The notes beneath the pieces are model-generated. The model was not told the DNA's origin and did no database searches. It saw only the letters and a list, made by a program, of their open reading frames with translations. A program made the translations under genes and the position numbers. DNA of 64,000 nt, taken from Agromyces sp. ISL-38 (GTDB taxonomy: Bacteria; Actinomycetota; Actinomycetes; Actinomycetales; Microbacteriaceae). Location of the stretch: the NCBI RefSeq assembly GCF_018613935.1, contig NZ_JAGGPF010000003.1:31225-95224 (forward strand), written 5' to 3'. Shown one piece after another: positions 61,800 to 64,000 of the stretch; position 1 is the first letter of the stretch, and each line of letters starts with the position of its first letter.

Positions 61800-62574
61800 C
61801 CCGAACCGCATCCGCGACGGGCTCAAGCGCGCAGCGGATGACGCGGCGCCCCGTGCGATCGACGTCGACGCGGTGCTCAGGGCGAGTCGCGCCCGTCGGC
61901 GTTCACGCCGCACTGCCGTCGTCGGCGCCGGCGGCGCGGCGGCCGCGCTCCTCGCGGTGGGCGGCCTCGTGATGGGACTCCAGGGCACGGGCCTGCTCAC
62001 GACGACCTCCGGCTCCGCTCCCGAGTCGGCGAGCATCGCCGAATCCCCGATGCAAGCGCGTGAGGAGTCGGCAGACGGGTTCGCGTCAGACGCCTCGCTC
62101 GCACCGCCCGAGAAGATGAATCCCTGCGGTGCCCCGGTCGCCGAGGCGACGGATGCCACGGGCGGCAGCCTCTCGGTCGCGGTCGAGTCCGTCGGGGCCG
62201 TGCCGACCGGCGGCGTCGGTGCTGCCCGGGTCACCGTGACGAACTCCGGGCCGGCCGCCGTCGAGGGTGAGCTCCGTGTCGCCCCGGCGATGACGATCGC
62301 CGCCGCCGGCGTCACCGTCTGGCACTCGAACGGCTCCGTGTCGCCTGAGACGACCCCGGTCGTGCTCGCACCCGGCGAATCGATCCAGCTCGAGGGGCTC
62401 GTCGAGGCGGTCTCGTGCACCGAGACCGACGAAGCAGCGGAGGCGTTCCCGCCGGGTCTGCCCCCGCTCACGCCGGGATCGTACGGTGTCACGGCCGTGG
62501 TGGTGTTCGTTGCCGACGGCGCGGACGCCGTCGAGTACCTCGTCGCCCCGCTTGCGCCGCTCACCGTGGAGTGA
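61786..62574 (+). CDS. Membrane protein paired with the sigma factor, possible anti-sigma
   Basis: This 262-residue protein has a cytoplasmic tail of about 43 residues, one membrane helix (residues 44-66, VVGAGGAAAALLAVGGLVMG) and an outer beta-rich domain resembling CARDB/Ig folds, with two cysteines (NPCGAP and AVSCTE). There is no HxxxCxxC zinc anti-sigma motif in the tail. Its ATG lies inside the end of the sigma gene with a GGGAGG site, so the two are coupled and it probably restrains the sigma factor; that role is inferred from gene order only. Confidence 0.75.
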   Translation: MSADDPNRIRDGLKRAADDAAPRAIDVDAVLRASRARRRSRRTAVVGAGGAAAALLAVGGLVMGLQGTGLLTTTSGSAPESASIAESPMQAREESADGFASDASLAPPEKMNPCGAPVAEATDATGGSLSVAVESVGAVPTGGVGAARVTVTNSGPAAVEGELRVAPAMTIAAAGVTVWHSNGSVSPETTPVVLAPGESIQLEGLVEAVSCTETDEAAEAFPPGLPPLTPGSYGVTAVVVFVADGADAVEYLVAPLAPLTVE

Positions 62575-62591
62575 GGACTGCGATCGGGTCG

Positions 62592-62621
62592 TGGACGACC
62601 TGAGGCTCCCCGCCATAGACT
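62592..62621 (+). promoter_or_regulatory. Probable promoter of the TPM-domain gene
   Basis: TGGACG (62592-62597) and TAGACT (62616-62621) are separated by 18 bases. A small hairpin CCGTC-TCG-GACGG (62631-62643) follows, directly before the GGGGAAAGG ribosome site. Confidence 0.4.
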
Positions 62622-62660
62622 CGGAATCGTCCGTCTCGGACGGGGGAAAGGCGCTGGTGC

Positions 62661-64000
62661 ATGCGGTCCGTACGCAAGGGTTCCGTTCTCCTGGCCATGA
62701 TCGCAGGAGCAGCGATCGCCATCGGCATCCCCGGCACCGCCTGGGCTGAGGATCCGGTCTCGTTCGGCCCCGACTCGCCGATCGTCGACACGGTCGGCGC
62801 ACTCGGCGGCGAGGCCGACGAGGTCGTCGCCGCGATCGACGCGACCGCCGATTCCAACGGCAGGCAGCTCTTCGTGGCCTTCGTCGACGAGTTCTCCAAC
62901 CCCGCTGCAGCCGACGCCTGGGCCGATGAGACGGCGATCGCCAACAATCTGGGCACCGAGGACTACCTGCTCGCGGTCGCGATCGAGGGCAGCGCCTACT
63001 ACCTGTCCGCGGCGAGCGACGCGTCGCTCTCGGCCGAGGAGACCGACCGCATCAGCCTGGAGGTCGTCGAACCGGAGCTCCGCGAGGACGACTGGGCGGG
63101 CGCGGCGATCGCGGCTGCCGAGGCGCTCCGCGACGGAGCCGGTGGATCCGGTGGAGCCGGCGGCGGCGGCTGGGGATTCCTCTGGTTCATCGTGATCGCC
63201 GCGGTCGTCGTCGTGGTCATCGCGATCGTGCTCTCGCGACGCAAGAAGCGCCAATCCTCGCAGGAGGGCGTCGAGAGGGCCCCGCAGCTCTCCGTCGAGG
63301 AGTTGCGCCGTCAGGCCGGCACCGCCCTCGTGCAGGCCGACGACGCCGTGAAGACGAGCGAGGAAGAGCTCGGCTTCGCGGTCGCCTCCTACGGCGAAGA
63401 CGCCACCGACGGCTTCCGCGCCGCGCTCGACGGGGCGAAGGCGAAGCTCGCCGAGGCGTTCACGTTGCAGCAGCGACTCGACGATGCCGAGCCCGACACC
63501 GACGACGAACGCCGCGCGTGGTACGGCGGCATCATCCGGCTCGCCAGTGAGGCCGACGCGCTCCTCGATGAGCAGGCGGAACGCTTCGACGAGTTGCGCG
63601 ACCTCGAGCGCAACGCCCCTGCAGAGCTCGAGAAGGTCGAGGCCGCCGCCTCCGTCGCCGAGTCGGCGATCGCCCCGGCAGCGGAGCGACTCGCGGGACT
63701 CCACACGCAGTATGCGGCATCCGCCCTCACCGCCGTCGCCGACAACCCCGCCCAGGCGAAGGCCCGCATGAGCTTCGCCCGCGAGACGCTCGCCGCCGCG
63801 AGCGCCGCGATCACCGAGGGCGATCCGGCGCGGGCCGCGGTCGGCATCCGCGCCGCAGAGGAGGCCGTCGACCAGGCGAAGCTCCTCACCGACGCCGTCG
63901 AGCGGCTCGCCGCCGACCAGGTCGCAGCCGACCAGGCCGTCGCGGCCGGCGTCGCCGAACTCGACCGCGAGGTGCAGGCTGCGCGCGGCCTCGGCGACAC
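62661..64000 (+). CDS. TPM-domain membrane protein, truncated by the window edge
   Basis: At least 446 residues are visible, with no stop before the right edge. A signal peptide ends near residue 29 (GIPGTAWA), a TPM/YgcG-like domain spans about 35-155, a Gly-rich hinge (GGSGGAGGGG) follows, then one membrane helix near 170-193 and a long Ala/Glu-rich helical region inside the cell. TPM proteins occur across bacteria, and a plant relative is linked to photosystem II repair; here the role is unknown. ATG 62661 has a GGGGGAAAGG site ten bases upstream. The C-terminus lies outside the window. Confidence 0.85.
   Translation, partial: MRSVRKGSVLLAMIAGAAIAIGIPGTAWAEDPVSFGPDSPIVDTVGALGGEADEVVAAIDATADSNGRQLFVAFVDEFSNPAAADAWADETAIANNLGTEDYLLAVAIEGSAYYLSAASDASLSAEETDRISLEVVEPELREDDWAGAAIAAAEALRDGAGGSGGAGGGGWGFLWFIVIAAVVVVVIAIVLSRRKKRQSSQEGVERAPQLSVEELRRQAGTALVQADDAVKTSEEELGFAVASYGEDATDGFRAALDGAKAKLAEAFTLQQRLDDAEPDTDDERRAWYGGIIRLASEADALLDEQAERFDELRDLERNAPAELEKVEAAASVAESAIAPAAERLAGLHTQYAASALTAVADNPAQAKARMSFARETLAAASAAITEGDPARAAVGIRAAEEAVDQAKLLTDAVERLAADQVAADQAVAAGVAELDREVQAARGLGD

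Overview
The window is high-GC actinobacterial DNA that most resembles a Microbacteriaceae genome (Agromyces-like, inferred). Four things point there: strong G/C bias at third codon positions, many GTG starts with 1- or 4-base gene overlaps, a dispersed GGATGCC word, and an argS-lysA-hom-thrC-thrB-rho-prfA-prmC-sua5-wecA-atpI-atpBEFHAGDC block in the order known from Mycobacterium tuberculosis (Rv1292 to Rv1311). I saw no insertion sequence, phage, CRISPR array or rRNA. One tRNA gene, Arg(CCG), is present.

Layout. (1) 5-4225, minus: a complete polyamine-type ABC importer operon, potD-potA-potB-potC. (2) 4374-22149, minus: a tightly coupled nine-gene cluster running FHA protein, PP2C phosphatase, Ser/Thr kinase, a 1957-residue Ig/Fn3-type membrane-anchored protein, MoxR ATPase, DUF58 protein, a transglutaminase-like membrane protein that has lost its catalytic Cys and His, a zinc-ribbon FHA protein, and an EccC/FtsK-like ATPase. 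It matches the PFNA locus known from bifidobacteria, with FHA and EccC-like parts added, and is the most interesting system here. (3) 22380-25741, plus: Lrp regulator, class III aminotransferase and FAD oxidoreductase, probably a polyamine catabolic operon functionally paired with region 1. (4) 25770-30646: a DUF4192 protein, an aldo/keto reductase, an ogt-tag alkylation-repair pair, yaaA and a small P-loop kinase. (5) 30657-40475, minus: the F1Fo ATP synthase operon preceded by atpI-like, wecA-like and sua5 genes. (6) 40585-43426: a drug-type ABC exporter with a divergent TetR regulator. (7) 43434-57042: prmC, cysK-cysE on the plus strand, then prfA, rho, thrB, thrC, hom, lysA, an LmeA-like protein and argS on the minus strand. 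(8) 57081-64000: a lipoprotein, a ROK regulator, tRNA-Arg, a CMD/AhpD-like protein divergent from a MocR regulator, a sigma factor with a putative membrane partner, and a TPM-domain protein cut by the right edge.

How it works together. Region 2 reads as a phosphorylation-controlled cell-envelope system. A kinase with an Fn3-like outside domain and its phosphatase would act on two FHA proteins; a MoxR/DUF58/transglutaminase-fold module and a large surface protein sit in the envelope; and a two-motor EccC-like ATPase ends the run. Regions 5 and 7 are housekeeping: ATP synthesis, peptide release and its modification, transcription termination, aspartate-family amino acids and cysteine synthesis. 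Several single genes show a TANNNT-like -10 box ending 6 to 8 bases before the start codon, suggesting leaderless transcripts. No gap between genes exceeds 300 bases.
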